Source: Strongylocentrotus droebachiensis | Lineage: Eukaryota; Echinodermata; Echinoidea; Camarodonta; Strongylocentrotidae | NCBI GenBank assembly: GCA_035222895.1 | Contig: JAVYIG010000891.1 | Coordinates: 332,501-396,500 of the forward strand | DNA: 64,000 nucleotides | Direction of reading: 5' to 3' | Shown: positions 24,261 to 36,700 of the stretch, piece by piece | Layout: the number at the start of each line of letters is the position of its first letter | Numbering within the stretch: the first letter of the stretch is position 1 | Made by a program: the position numbers and the translations under genes | The notes under the pieces: generated by a model | The model's input: only the letters and a program-made list of their open reading frames with translations | Database searches by the model: none | What the model was told of the DNA's origin: nothing

Positions 24261-24994
24261 CCTCTGTTTTCTCCCCTTCCACTTCGTTTCCTATCGTGTC
24301 GCCTTTTCCAAATCTCTCCCAGAAAACAAATGACGTTTTGCTAGTGCATTATTGCCCCCCCTCACGGAAGCCCTATGGAAAATGGAACCCTATATTACCC
24401 CTACATAAAATGTATTACATGTGAACATGACTTTATTAATACAGGAGAACTTCCGATCCCTCCCTCTCCAATGGCCCTGGTTTTGAACTTTGCTCCCTGT
24501 AAGTAGTTATAGGTATGTCAAAAAGTTCGGTGTGTTTACTCCTGCAAGGAGTAAGTCCAAACAGTGGATAATCATGAAGATATAACATGAATTCCTTTCC
24601 TATTGATATAAAGGAAATGGAAAACTTTGCTCAGTTTGAGAGGAAATTAAAGAGATACCGAATACGTGAGAGTCAGAGGAGAGAAGCAAATGACATGTGA
24701 TATGACTGGAATAGCCTAAATACAGATTTTTGTCTTCTTCTGCCGGTTCATACTTTTTAATTTTGTATATACTTATGTTTTTGTACGTTATAGAAATTCA
24801 CCATATTCATCATTATTTTCCTCTTCTTCTTCCTCCTCCTCCTGCTCCTGTTCCTCTTTTTCTTATTCTCCTTCAATCCTTTGCTTCTTGTACTTATTAT
24901 CATTTCTATCATCATTTTAATGTTATTATTATCTTTAATAAGGTTTTTTCTTATCTGTCTGTAAATATTACTATTTTGACTTATCAATTTTGTA

Positions 24995-25125
24995 CATGCA
25001 TGTCAGGGACCCCACTAGAAATAAGCTCTCGAGCTTTCGTGGGCTACCTTGCTCAAGCTGACTTAATTTTGATATTTTATTATTGTATATTGTTGTATGT
25101 TGGAAGCTTGCCGAATAAAAATCAA
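24995..25125 (+). mobile_element. Probable LINE 3' tail
   Basis: CATGTCAGGGACCCCACTAG...AATAAGCTCTCGAGCTTTCG and the (AATC)-type end AATAAAAATCAATCAATCA look like the 3'UTR and tail of a CR1/L2-like LINE. Directly followed by a copy of the four-copy repeat. Confidence 0.45.
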
Positions 25126-25174
25126 TCAATCATACATAGACAACTATTTCATCTTTCTCTTTCGTTTTGGGGAA

Positions 25175-25355
25175 GTTAAAGATAAAATTGAGTTCTCGTC
25201 ATGCGATTGCATTGTAAAGGAAACAGTGTGGAATCGATCAGAAAAGGTTGATCATGTAGCATATAAGTACTGGTGTCTACTGCAAGGGTTCTGGAGTCAT
25301 CAAAATGATTTAAAAATTGGCCCAGTCTTGGTATAGTAACAAGCACTACACAGAC
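25175..25355 (-). repeat. Dispersed 190-bp repeat, copy 2
   Basis: Reverse orientation: GTTAAAGATAAAATTGAGTT, then CATGCGATTGCATTGTAAAG and GATCAGAAAAGGTTGATCAT, matching copies 1, 3 and 4. Intergenic upstream of CREB3L. Confidence 0.8.
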
Positions 25356-28286
25356 TACACAAGCATGCGTGTGGCATAAAAATCGGGCCTCATTTTTAGA
25401 CTGTTACTGGATACATTCGGATAAAGAGGGCATTTGAAGTACCATGCTTTTCAGGGAACATTTTTTTGTCTTCCGCACTTGCATGATAACGATGATAACG
25501 CTCACAAGTTATATTTCACCTCTCCTCAGCACTCAACTTTTTCTTTAAACTCAGATTTTGCTAGCTATTATACATCACACCCCCATTGTTATCTCAGTGT
25601 ATAAAACTGAGGGCGCTGTTAAACTATGTGCAGGAGGAGAGTTCATCACTCCGTACCCCTACCGCCCTATAAAGTGAAAAACGCCCCTATAATGGCTAAT
25701 CAGTTCTCCTCTGATCAGTTGATTTTCCCAATGTATTGACCCTTTGCTGGAAATGTTCAGAAATTGTCCCTGCTCAGATATTTGCTTATTTTTATATTTT
25801 GCCAGGTTTTAATTTTAAATGATTGCCTGATTATTGGTTCCTCCCCCGACTGAAAAGAAAAAAAATTAAAACAAGTTATTGGTCTACAGTGCCCCCTTCT
25901 AGTTAGGAGGGGCAATTCTGTCGGAGAGGGAACTTTGCTTGATTGCCCGATTGGACTTGTATACCTCCTTGCTTGTTTATTTGATGATTATCAAAACTGT
26001 GCATTTAAATGAAATGAATTTGTTTAATTAAATTCATAATGTAAGTAGACGATGTGGTCATCATTTGGTGAAGATGTATACTATGTGAGGCAAAAAAAAA
26101 ATATTAAAAAATAGATGGACCTCGTGCGCCATAATGTGGAGGTCTAACCTAAGCTTGAACCTTAGCTTTATAGCAAGGAGGTTCAACCCAGGTGACGAAG
26201 GCCCAGGGTAGCGAATTCCATGGTCTGGTGGTTTCAGGGGAAAACGTGTGCGGTTCAAATAGTGAATAATTACACAAGGGGAAAACAAATGAAATAACAA
26301 TTACCACCACCCCCACCACCACATCAACCACAGCTATAGCAACAATACAAAAAACAGCAGTAGTTACAATAAAATATATTATATCCGCCCCTATCATTAT
26401 ACATTAGGCAACATCTTTGTAAGCCTAAACAATCGATGTAAAACAGTGATTCCACAAAGATTTAGGTCTCCTTGTCTGATAATAAACTATATAAAAGAAT
26501 GTAAAATCAAAACATAAATCGACAATCCTCTCGTGCACGTTTTTTTTCATGCAAAAAATGTCAATAGAGTTTATTGGCATCTTATTGATCAATGTTTCAA
26601 GATATTATAGCAGGAGGTCACATTCCTTTGGAAGAAAAGATGAATAAAAAGCTGCGGAAATATACAAAGAAGATTTTATTGTGACAGTGCATGGTCCCTC
26701 CCACTAAACTACTGTCCTAACCCACCGAGGCAAAAAGCCTTATCCATTCCTCCGCTAAATCTATTATGACGTGTAGAACTACTATTGGATGAGTATGACC
26801 TAAGGAATTTACGAGGTAAACCCCCGCGATTTGGGGTTTGTTTTGGTGCGCAACCGATCGCAAAATGTCAATACATTAGACTGGTGTCATATCTCGGGAC
26901 TACACTGCAGGAGCTGATGATTACATAGTTTAGCAATAAGGGAGCTCAATCTTTTTGTCTCGTGAATTTTCATAGTCTGATAAAGAGACATTTTAAAATG
27001 TTGGTTTGTAAAAGCCAATCATGTTTTATTATGACGTGGATTAATACAAATCGAAAATGTTATTAGAATAATTTTTAACGCAATAATATACTTCACATAT
27101 TCAAAATTGTATACAATCTTTTTATTCTTATCTAAATTTATATGGTAATCGATTTAAAAAGTTTTGTATGAACGACTACGTTCACGACGTCAACTCTGCC
27201 ACGTTGGAACCTGACGCAATAATCTATTTTTAGAACTCACAATCTACATACGGTTAACACTAGATCTCATTCAGCATCTTGACACAGTCGTTTGAGGTTG
27301 CATTTTGCATTTGCTGCTCGAATTCTGTTGAAGAAACGTGGGACTACTATTTCATTGATTGGCTTAGATTGCTGGTATGTTGTTACAACACTCGATACGC
27401 ATCTGTAGTAGATAATTACGCAAGAATTATGGCATGCGATTCGCAATGCATTGATGATTGAATGCCAATGCCAATCAATGGCAAAGCATTTGCACTTTGC
27501 AGTGCTTGTTGACATTCATTTCATTTCATTTGTTGATGTCGATTTTACAAACTCAGTTGCATGCAATATCTTGCTGATTCTGGGCATAAAATTTAAATGG
27601 CATCTATTGCTGCACTTTGTCATCGGTTTGCATTGAATAATTTTAGCGTAAATACGTTGAATACGGTTCACAATTTTGTTACATGTTGATGTTTGACTTT
27701 GATTTGAGTTTGAGTTTGCAATGACCAACTTATGAACATGACTTTGACTCTTTGGAGTTTGAGTTTAACATTAATTAAGGTGAGTGATTATTTTGAAATA
27801 TAATGATGATGATTGATGTATATTGTCATGATTGTTGATGATGATGATGTTTCGTTGTAAAAGAATAGCAATTGAGTCAGAGAGGATTTGGACATGATTG
27901 ACCTCGCTCAAGCTTGATCTTGAGATCTACTAATTAAGTAGAATCTTAGGGCTTGTTTTCAGTGGTTTTACTTTTAGATTATTGATTTTTTTTAATAAAT
28001 TTATTTATTATGATAAGTCTTTGTTGTGACAAATGTTTTCCAGAATGTACAGTGCAGTATATTACTCGATGTGCTCATGATCATGTGGAGCGAGTTGTCC
28101 TTGCTTTGAATGAACTTGTGATTGGTATGTTCATCCTGCAACATGATATATCTTTTAAACCATGTAAACTGTGAAACTTCAAATTCTTTTCAGATTGAGA
28201 TCCAACTTAACTTAGAATTAAGTTAATCCTACTCAGATCAAAATTCGCATTTCTACCTAGTTTTGAAATAGGCCTTCATGAAATCA

Positions 28287-28365
28287 CTTTATTCATAGAA
28301 TTCCTTTGCATTCTCCTCAGTATTCAGCATATCTCCGATAAGAAACCATAGCAAGCAGATTAGCC
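28287..28365 (+). promoter_or_regulatory. CREB3L 5'UTR splice acceptor and leader
   Basis: A pyrimidine-rich tract ends in CTCCTCAG at 28320, followed by 45 bases of leader to the ATG, so an upstream non-coding exon is likely. A candidate donor (AATTAAG|gtgagt) lies at 27779/27780. The promoter itself cannot be located from the sequence. Confidence 0.5.
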
Positions 28366-28551
28366 ATGTCTACTGGTATAGAACAACTGGGACAGATGTC
28401 TCAGAGACAGGATAGACTGTCTACCTCGGAGGACTTGGACCTCTTGTTCGATGGCAGAGATCCAATTCTCTCAGACGACATGATCTTCAGTCTCGATATC
28501 ATCCAAGACGGTCAAGATGGCGGCCTTTCCTTCGCTAACTCATTTGATCTG
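28366..28551 (+). CDS. CREB3L3: CREB3L exon 1 (acidic N-terminus)
   Basis: 62 codons from an ATG in a good context (TTAGCCATG). Contains the acidic DLDLLFD motif typical of CREB3-family activation domains. Donor CTG|gtaagc, phase 0. Confidence 0.92.
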
Positions 28552-31500
28552 GTAAGCATCAACTTGGAAAGGGTTGGACCACAGTTTTCAATAAGGAAAT
28601 CTATGTACACCAAAAGATGTTACATGTTAGGAGGCTGCCATTTCCAACCTTCTTTGTTTAAAAAGCCTTGATCTTGACAATTTACAATAAACACTCTATC
28701 TTGAAATACAGATTCAATTCTAACAAGTTGCATATAAAACATGGTGAGAATAAAGTTCAACAATTATACATGTATATGTACAGTGAAGATATTTTTCCCA
28801 CCATGGTAGGTGTAGGCCTACATGTTAACAGATGATTTAGTTTGTTGAAATATGGTTACCCCTTCAAGAGTATTTATTGTAAGTGATGAAGTATTCATCT
28901 TAATCTCAATTTCTTTGTTCAACTCAAATTTAAAATAGCTGGAGGGTGGAGATATACATGTAGATTAAACTTGCTTCTGGTAAATGAAACCAGTAAATAT
29001 TGGCAAACATTTTTAAAGGGTCTGAATTTATATACATGTACATGTACCAGGAGTTAATTTTCAGGAGTTAATTGCCTTCTAGGCCCATTGTCTTTTTGCT
29101 CTCTCTCACAACAAGTTGCATCTTTATCCTCTCCTTCTTTTAATAGACCGATACTGACATTTTAGAGAGTCTGATGAAGCCAGACGATACAGAAACCAGC
29201 CTCGACTCCGTCCCCTCCCCAGACTTCCACCTCAGATCACCCCTAAACAGCGACAGTGGAATATCCGATGACCAGAGGTCACCTGCCAGCAGTCACGAGG
29301 GTGAGGGTCACGTGACTGACCTGACGCTAGATATGATGGACATGTCCACTTTCTTGGTGGGTTCCGATGCCATGTTGACCATCGACACAGGGTCCACAAC
29401 GGTAGATAGCTCCGGTATGGATAGTCCCGACAGTTTCACAGATGCAGGTAAATAAAGAAGGTTGCATTCATTACAAAATTTAAATTACCAGTCTCTTTTG
29501 CCTGAATTTTAACTAAAGAATTTTGTAGGGGCATCTCACTTAGTACACCTTTTTAATTTCAAAGGCCAATTACATGTAGTCACATGATAGAAACATAAAT
29601 TCCTTATTAAGCTTGACTAATTGAATTAGAACTATGAACGTTTCCTAACACAATACCACATGTAATCAGCATATAAAATTTGAAGATTGCAAAGGAATTA
29701 TTGAAAACATTGCAACGTGACGGACATGTGCGCCATACATGTATAAGAAGCCACCATTATTATTATTATTATTATTATATTACATAACATTGTAGGAGAA
29801 GTAAGATGTGTACTTGACTTTAATTGAGACCTGGCTGTAAAATGTCATATTGCAAATTTGATTTGAGGAGAAATTTTTGCATTAAATAGAGTGCAACTTC
29901 AGTAAATTAAATGCATTTACACAATGTCTTCTGCAACTAGATGATTTTAAATTGTGTTTCCTCTCTTCCATCAACAGCTTTCACACACATTATCTCGTCA
30001 TCACCTACCGGTTCAAGCACAAACATCTTACCAATGACCCAGAAAGATGTTTCTATCTCAGATAAGGTAAGAAATGAGACAAAAATCCTCTTTTAAAGTC
30101 TTTCTCACCTTTTCTACAAGAAAGCAAATTGAACATGCATGTATTTTTGTGTAGTTATCAAGTTCACATGTGCATGTAGCAGTGTAGCTATGATTATAAG
30201 AGAAAGCTTTAAAAAAAATCAGTAATACCGGGAGGAGAGACCCGAGGGTTACAGTGATTCAGTTCGCTTTTCGCCTCCCAAGCACAGGTGACGCCAAATA
30301 CTTGATAATAATAATAAAATACATGGACATGCCAGTGACAAAAAAAAAAGTTCGCAGGAGCTCTCTTAGGATTCGGTGTTGTATAAGTGCGGTTTTCTCA
30401 TTTTAACTTTGAAAATAAATATGTCATTTGCTAAAAGGCCATTAAGAATTTATGGAGGTGTATTTAACAGCTAGGTAAAGAAAACAACAATGAGCATGAA
30501 ATAGTACCATATATACATGTAGCATTCCCATTTCATTTTTTGTCATGCCATTACAAATTCTTATTTTCATCTTTGCAGCTCCATCCCATGCTTGTATTGA
30601 ACGAGGAGGAGAAGAGATTACTGAAAGATATGAGCGTCACTCTCCCAACAGATGTTCCTCTCACAAGGGTAAATATTTGACCCAATTACCAAATCAATTA
30701 TATATCATTTGTACAGGCTCTCCCCTCAGTATGCTGTTCAGGATTTGTGTTTGTTCTCTGTATTTGGTTTTCACATTATACATGTACATGTACATCTGTT
30801 TTGTGTTTGTAGAAGAAATTAGAATGAGGTGCAGGAGAGTATTGTTCCTCTTCCATTCCCCCTACCCCCATTTTAATGTACTAATCCTGTAGCAACACAT
30901 CTGGGACATAATTTTATAGTCAGAATCGACCATCGGTTATCGGTTTGAGACGCAAGAGATTATTGGTTTGAGAACACACAAGATTATCGGTTTGAGACGC
31001 AAGAGATCATCGGTTTGAGAACTCAAGAGATTATCGGTTTGAGAACACAAGAGATTATCGGTTTAAGATGCAAGAGATTATTGGTTTGAGAACAAACGAG
31101 ATTATCGGTTTGAGACGCAAGAGATTATTGGTTTGAGAACACAAGAGATTATTGGTTTGAGAACACAAGAGATTTTTTGTTTGAGAACACAAGAGATTAT
31201 CGGTTTGAGAACACAAGAGATTATCGGTTTGAGAACACAAGAGATTATCGGTTTGAGAACACAAGAGATTATTGGTTTTAATTTGATCTTTCTCACCATC
31301 ATCAGGAGGAGGAGAGGAGTCTCAAGACGGTGAGGAGAAAGATCCGCAACAAGGCCTCCGCCCAGGAGAGCAGGAAGAAGAAGAAGGAGTACGTGGACGG
31401 CCTGGAGCACAGGGTGTCCACCTGCACCAAGCAGAACAGAGACCTCGTCAAGAGGGTCCAGGAGCTGGAAAACAACAACCAGTAAGTCAGATGCACAAGA

Positions 31501-34500
31501 TTGATACCTGTGTGTGTCTCTATAGTCTAGGGCTTGGAACTAATAGGGATCTTGTGCTTATTAGAGTAGGCCTACTATTATTACCCTGGCTTTAGCCCAG
31601 CTATCTACCCTTTGGCGCTGAAGGCATTCAAGGAATATAATCCTACCAGTTACCCATTTACAACACCTGGGTGGAGAGTAGCAAATGTAGAATAATGTCA
31701 TGCCAAAGACCATTAGTGCAACGGTGGGACTCAAACCACGAACCATACGATCCACTATAGACGATGATATCTCTAAATGTTGGTACATATTGACATGTAC
31801 ATGTACATCACCAAGCAACTTAATCACATGTCGGATCATTAAGGTTTACCACTAAGTCAACTGAGTAATGGCTCCCTGTCGATTGTTGAGGGTTTCATTG
31901 AGATTATTCCAGTTTTCCAAGCATATACAGGCAAATTTATTGTTTCCAACACATTTTAAATACCGTATTGCATTATGATGCATGATATTTTATGAAGTGA
32001 TTCAAAAATATGACATAACTTAACTGAAACTGCACAGCAGAAGACTTCATTTAGATTTAGAAGTAATGGCTAAATTTGGTATTTGTTCATATTCTTTCTT
32101 TCTCTCTGTTTGCAGATCACTTCTTGGTCAGCTTAGGAAACTCCAGAGCCTTGTTACCAAGACCACAAGCAAAACGGCACAGGCCAGTACATGTATCATG
32201 GTAAGTGTGAGAAGTTTGCTTCCCAGATATATTTCTTTCTCATACCTAATGCAATCCTAAATACAGTTAAACCTGTCTATAGCGACCGCCCAAGGGAAAC
32301 ACAAAAGAGTGGTCTTTGTAAACAGGTTCCTTTAGTACAGGTTTCAATGAGAAACTATTTTAAAGGGAAAAATAAAACATGGTCTTTGTAGACAGGTGGT
32401 CACTAAAGCAGGTTTGACTGTATTATGTTTCTTGGTCAAATTAAACCGTATTTGTGAGCTCTGGTCATGAAAGTGAATTGTGAAAGAAATTGTCAAGGAG
32501 TTTAACTGGCAACGATTGGTTTTGTAGCACAGAAAAATAAGTGTGAGGTTTTGAAATCATCACACTGACAATATAGTCTAGCTACAAACGATGATACTGT
32601 GACATGCACTTCACCCAGATTGGACTACACATGTGTGGCATCCAAATGCCATCAGCAGTCTTAAAGATAAAGACCAGTCATGCGATTGCATTGTGAAAGA
32701 AACATTGTGAAATTGATCAGAAAAGGTTGATCATCTAGCTTAAGTATTGGTGTGTTCTGCAAGGTTCTGGAAGCATCAAAATGATAAGAAATTTGTACCA
32801 GTCTTGGTAAAGTTACAAGCACTGTACACAGAAAGATGTATATGGGACTAAGCGACATGTGTGCAACATGTGCGTGATATCTATCAGGTCCAAATAGATA
32901 TAATAATTTACCAATTAGTAGGCGGTTTCTCTGCAAAATTTGTATCATCACGTACTAGTCAACACATTCTTTCACATGATTTTTTGAGAGGGGGTGTAAT
33001 TTCCAAAACAAGTCTTTACCTTTAACCTGTTTCTAGTCAAATTCAAAATAAGCGTGCATTTCCTGAGAATCCTATGCATGAGATGCTGATTCCACAATGA
33101 AATAAAATGGGCGAGAAATCTTACAATCATTTTGATACCAATACATTCCCAATAATTTTATCTTTGAAGTATGTATACTTGATGTATCTAATTTAAAGCC
33201 CCACTGCACTACTTATAGCTACTTGCTCCCTCTATATAGCAAACAATGCCTAAGCGGTGACCATTGGTCCCCCATGGTCCCCTTTTCTTAATGTTAATTG
33301 AGAGCTGATTTGATGAGATAACCAAATGTCAGTGACCATGCAGGGAGGTCTAATCCCTCCTGGCCAAACTAGTGCCGATCGGCTTTAACCAATTGATATT
33401 GTAAATGATAAAATATTTCAATTCATTTTTTTTTCCTGCAGGTTCTGTTGATGTCCTTTGCTCTCCTGGTAGCACCAAGGTACAACCCATTCAACGGAGA
33501 CTCCTCGAGCCTGGGGTCATCTGCAGTCAAAGGTAAGCAAACGTTGCCAAGTTGATCGGTAATAGAGCACTTTCACAAACACGACGGAAAGCAAAGATGG
33601 CGATAACGTGAGCGAAAAAAAATCTGTGCATGCGTGTACCAGAATTTTCTCTGTCCTGTTGATTTTCACAACCGTAAGCGGCCATTATAGCGTTCGTTCC
33701 CTAAACACGACGGAAGAGCTGTAACCCCGTAATTCTCCCGTCGTCTTTGCTTCTGTCGTGTTTGCGAAAGCGCTTTAGTGTCCTCCTACAACTGTTCACC
33801 AATGGCAAGCTAATTTGAGTGCAACAACATGGCCCTGTCACGTTCATTACAGTCCCTGTGTCATGCGGCATGTAAAATCTTTCAGGAGATTCTTTTGATT
33901 CTTGTCCACACTTGCAGTCTACCGCGTAATACTTATGAGTACATGTACTCATGTCAATATGCATACAGAAATGTAGCTAGAAATGTATCATATTTGTGGT
34001 ATTGCAGTACCGGTAGTAGGAAAATGCATATTCTAATTCATATCTCCAGCGCTATTTCTGAAAATATTTTTGTTTTGAACTTAAACTTTCTTCCATGTTA
34101 AGTTGGACAATGTGTACAATGTACATCGGTGAAAGTTGGTGGTATTCCATGAAAGGAGCAAGATTATGTTTTTAGGTTAAATGTTCTTAAAAAATAAAAC
34201 TTAATTTTACTTCTATGATCCTGATGGTAATGTTGTGATGTTTCTGTCTCTATTTTAACACTTACTACAGAGTATAAATGGAAGGAGATACCTGCTTATT
34301 TTTTAATGGTTATTACCAAGTCCCATTGATTTTGTTTTCATTTGTGGAACTGATTTTTTCAATATCTTGTTGTTACAGGTTCCGCTCGTACTCTCCTACA
34401 CATCAAAGAACCTACTGAGTTTCCACTGGATGAGGACATCTCGCAGAGTCACTCGCCAAAGATGATCATAAAATCACTTAATGCGGCAAACACATCACCT

Positions 34501-34722
34501 GCTTTTGACGCGGAAGAGCGGATGGAAGAAGACGTAGGAATGAAGGACCCTGAGCTCTATCTTTCACCAGTTGCCGTGGAAACGGAAGAACATGTGAATA
34601 GGTCGGATGTGCATACAGTGCAGCTGGACGGACACGTGGAGCAACACACAGAAAACCAGGCAGATCAGTACACGACGACGGTTGTGCAACGAAAAATACA
34701 CCTTGTCAACGATGAGATGTAG
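28366..34722 (+). CDS. CREB3L3: CREB3/CREB3L-type membrane-bound bZIP transcription factor
   Basis: An ER-anchored transcription factor released by Golgi site-1/site-2 proteolysis (known for the CREB3 family). Exons: 28366-28551, 29147-29447, 29978-30066, 30579-30668, 31306-31481, 32116-32200, 33442-33532, 34379-34722. All junctions are GT/AG and in frame, giving 453 aa (human CREB3L3 is 461). Order of parts: acidic activation region (1-192); the family motif [20 protein letters not shown] just before the bZIP (about 200-219); basic region 226-249 with the N237-x7-R245 signature; leucine zipper 255-295; SKTAQASTC and a TM at about 306-320; an S1P-type RTLL site at 343-346 on the lumenal side; lumenal tail. 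The zipper-to-TM stretch resembles CREB3L3/CREB3L4 most, but one ancestral CREB3L gene is equally possible, so the symbol names the nearest family member. The 5'UTR is spliced (acceptor at 28320). Confidence 0.93.
29147..29447 (+). CDS. CREB3L3: CREB3L exon 2
   Basis: Acidic, serine- and proline-rich activation region with the phosphodegron-like DSGISDD. Donor GCAG|gtaaat, phase 1. Confidence 0.92.
29978..30066 (+). CDS. CREB3L3: CREB3L exon 3
   Basis: Serine/threonine-rich linker ([14 protein letters not shown]). Acceptor CAACAG, donor AAG|gtaaga, phase 1 to phase 0. Confidence 0.88.
30579..30668 (+). CDS. CREB3L3: CREB3L exon 4 (motif before the bZIP)
   Basis: 30 codons carrying [19 protein letters not shown], the conserved block that precedes the basic region throughout the CREB3 family. 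Phase 0 at both ends. Confidence 0.93.
30938..31279 (+). repeat. 24-bp minisatellite in CREB3L intron 4
   Basis: About 14 tandem units of GAGATTATCGGTTTGAGAACACAA with variants (unit of 22 bases with GACGC in place of GAACACA). It ends about 25 bases before the acceptor of the bZIP exon. Confidence 0.9.
31306..31481 (+). CDS. CREB3L3: CREB3L exon 5 (bZIP domain)
   Basis: Encodes the DNA-binding basic region ([18 protein letters not shown]) and most of the leucine zipper. The CREB3-family hallmark YVDGLE follows the basic region. The acceptor lies only about 25 bases after the end of a minisatellite. Donor CCA|gtaagt, phase 2. Confidence 0.96.
31562..31760 (-). mobile_element. tRNA-derived SINE, reversed and 5'-truncated copy
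   Basis: On the minus strand: GGTTTGAGTCCCACCGTTGC, then CATGACATTATTCTACATTT, CACCCAGGTGTTGTAAATGG and ATTCCTTGAATGCCTTCAGC, in the same order as 48105-48386. In CREB3L intron 5. Confidence 0.7.
32116..32200 (+). CDS. CREB3L3: CREB3L exon 6 (end of zipper, pre-TM)
   Basis: Encodes [13 protein letters not shown] and [11 protein letters not shown], the conserved end of the zipper and the start of the membrane anchor. Donor ATG|gtaagt. Confidence 0.95.
32262..32422. repeat. TIR element (TACAGTCAAACC family), CREB3L intron 6
   Basis: TACAGTTAAACCTGTCTATA at the left and AAAGCAGGTTTGACTGTA at the right, with two GTGGTCTTTGTA/ACAGGT motifs inside. Confidence 0.75.
32655..32860 (-). repeat. Dispersed 190-bp repeat, copy 3 (CREB3L intron 6)
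   Basis: Reverse orientation, closest to copy 2 (CATGCGATTGCATTGTGAAA, GATCAGAAAAGGTTGATCAT, AGTCTTGGTAAAGTTACAAG). Confidence 0.8.
33193..33388. mobile_element. TIR element with TTAA flanks, copy 2 (CREB3L intron 6)
   Basis: Same family as 1681-1886, in opposite orientation. Shared interior text includes gaccattggtcccccatgg and gtcagtgaccatgcagggag. Flanked by TTAA on both sides; the right TIR has decayed. Confidence 0.8.
33442..33532 (+). CDS. CREB3L3: CREB3L exon 7 (transmembrane anchor)
   Basis: Encodes [17 protein letters not shown], a short helix like that of other CREB3 proteins, and a serine-rich lumenal start. Leaves in phase 1. Confidence 0.93.
33562..33777. repeat. TIR element in CREB3L intron 7
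   Basis: AGAGCACTTTCACAAACACG at the left pairs with CGTGTTTGCGAAAGCGCTTT at the right, with the continuing ACGGAAAGCAAAG-like inner part also mirrored. About 216 bp, no open frame. Confidence 0.7.
34379..34722 (+). CDS. CREB3L3: CREB3L exon 8 (lumenal tail, stop)
   Basis: Begins [15 protein letters not shown] fits the S1P consensus R-x-x-L/R-x-L-x. Then an acidic, poorly conserved tail ending LVNDEM and TAG. Confidence 0.92.
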
Positions 34723-36700
34723 CGCTTTAAAAGCCGAAAGAGACCTCTATGACTTTCTTATATTGAAAGCTGATAGTACAAGTACTGTAAATGGAACTAT
34801 GATGGAAGTCTAACACGGCACGACACAAAGACCTAAAGAAAAGCTTGTGCTCCACTCTTAATTTTTGCCAGTTTTTTACTGTTCGAAACCATAATGTTGT
34901 AGGATCTGCGAATGAAAGTACACCTGTTTTTTTCATGTATTCACAAGAATCAAGATCAACCTATTGCTCTTCTGTGGATACCATCAAAAACTAGCGATGA
35001 TCTGTATAGAAAGTCACCTGTCTATGAAGTTAAAGACTGTACTTTTTGTTTCTCATTGAACCATGCATTTAAGGAAACCAATGTTTATGAAGGCTACCTG
35101 TCTATAGAGACTATTTCTAGTGGCTTTCTTTGGCTGGGCTTTCTGTACAGTTTGATTGTCATCTCCACGTCTCTACAAATTGTTTGAAATACTGAGCCAG
35201 TGAACCTGTGACATTGTGCTTTTAGCTTGGTAGTTCACAAGGGAGTAACTACATTTCTCATGACACACAAATTCTCCTTTGAGTACTGGTATATGTATAA
35301 ATGACAGCATGAATGCTTGAGAAGCTGTAACTTGTATGTATCAGAGCAGTTATGGACCACTTTCTATTTGGAAACTTGTTTTATTCACCTTGAGGGTTTA
35401 ATTTTCTCCAAGTTTTCACAATCGCACAATTTTCAAACTCCTGTAGCGTAATTCGAAATGATGATAATTTCGCACTTTCAGGTGTTTTCACAATACACAA
35501 ATGTACCACTGATACTCTCTTTAGAGTGTATAGGTTCACAATAGTTCATTTTATTTAGGTTCATTTTGAAACAGTAATCTGGTCTTTAATTGATGTAGTA
35601 CAGTGTCTCCTTATCTAACTTATCATCACCTCTGTTGATAAAAGTGCTCATAAATACATGTACATGTACATGAACAAATGAAGCAACCTAGACAAACTGT
35701 GTGCTTGAAATAGTTATCAAATAATGCTCATGAGTAATACAGTCATGTCATTGTTGAAATACAGAATGACATACACTTGTATTTAAAATCATAGATTCTT
35801 GTCTTGCGAGAGGACAAGAAATGATATGAAGATTCTATGAATCTATCACAAATTCAAACTGTTAATTCCATTCAATCATGCCATCCATTCTTTTTGAGGT
35901 GCTCTTCGTCTAAACATTCAAAATTGGTTTTTTTTGCACTCATTAGGCTTCAAATGGCCTTACATTAATTTGTGTCCTTGCCAGAAACTAGGAATGGAAG
36001 TGTTAACACAACGTCCCATAGTTATATGATTCATTTTGAATGTTTTTTTAATCTTAAATGTGCAATTACTTATCATTATGCTTGGTCCTAATGATAAACT
36101 GTCCCTTAGGACTATTTGGAATAGGCCTACATGTAGATGTACAAAGAGAGATACCAATATCTACTATGGTTGTTTGTACATATTTTCTGTATATTATGTT
36201 GATGTAGATATATTTTGCTACCATGTTAAAACCTAAATGGCTATTTAATTGTTATGCGATGTAAAAGATACATGTAAGTGTACACTTAAGAGAGAGAAAG
36301 TATTTTATAAAAAATGGGATGGGGGGGGGGGGGGGGAGGGGGTACATTGTATCAATGAGCATGTAATTTTCTCTCACCATGCAGTTGAAGGTTTATCAGT
36401 ACTGTTTGTATCTGCACAATGCACAGAGATTTTCTCCATTTGATATTCAAACATTTCACTGAATGTGCTCCGAAAAGATAATATCCTATCCCAGTTTATC
36501 ATGGTAAAATCGAGACACAGTAACTCTTTTTTGTAGTAAGCAGTTGGAATCTTCAGGTACATGTTGTGATCATGTATAATGTAAGACTGCTTTCTATGTT
36601 TATATTCTCATCATGACCCTCAATTTTCAGGAAATAAATGTTATATGGCAGAATATTTGTATCATATAAACAGATTTTGTAAATAAAATTGTGAGTAAGA
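34723..36700 (+). other. CREB3L 3'UTR with candidate poly(A) signals
   Basis: About 2 kb without credible coding sequence after the stop. AATAAA occurs at 36633-36638 and 36682-36687; the second, followed by a GT-rich stretch, is the better end. Includes TACATG tracts (about 35655) and a run of 18 or more G (36320). Confidence 0.5.

Larger units (their letters stand above)
22109..28286. other. Intergenic between divergent STRA6-like and CREB3L genes
   Basis: No coding exon recognised. Should hold the 5'UTR exons and promoters of both genes, which I cannot place. Contains G/C runs (22329, 22361, 22934, 22960), CT-rich DNA, a LINE tail and one copy of the 190-bp repeat. Confidence 0.5.

Noticed and set aside
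26149-26397. A minus-strand frame with RPWNSLPWAF, recalling the LINE ALWNSLP block
   Set aside because: Only a handful of residues match and no neighbouring LINE block is recognisable; too weak to annotate.
30938-31279. A regularly spaced repeat array that might be taken for CRISPR
   Set aside because: Head-to-tail 22-24 base units without unique spacers, in an animal intron; it is a minisatellite.
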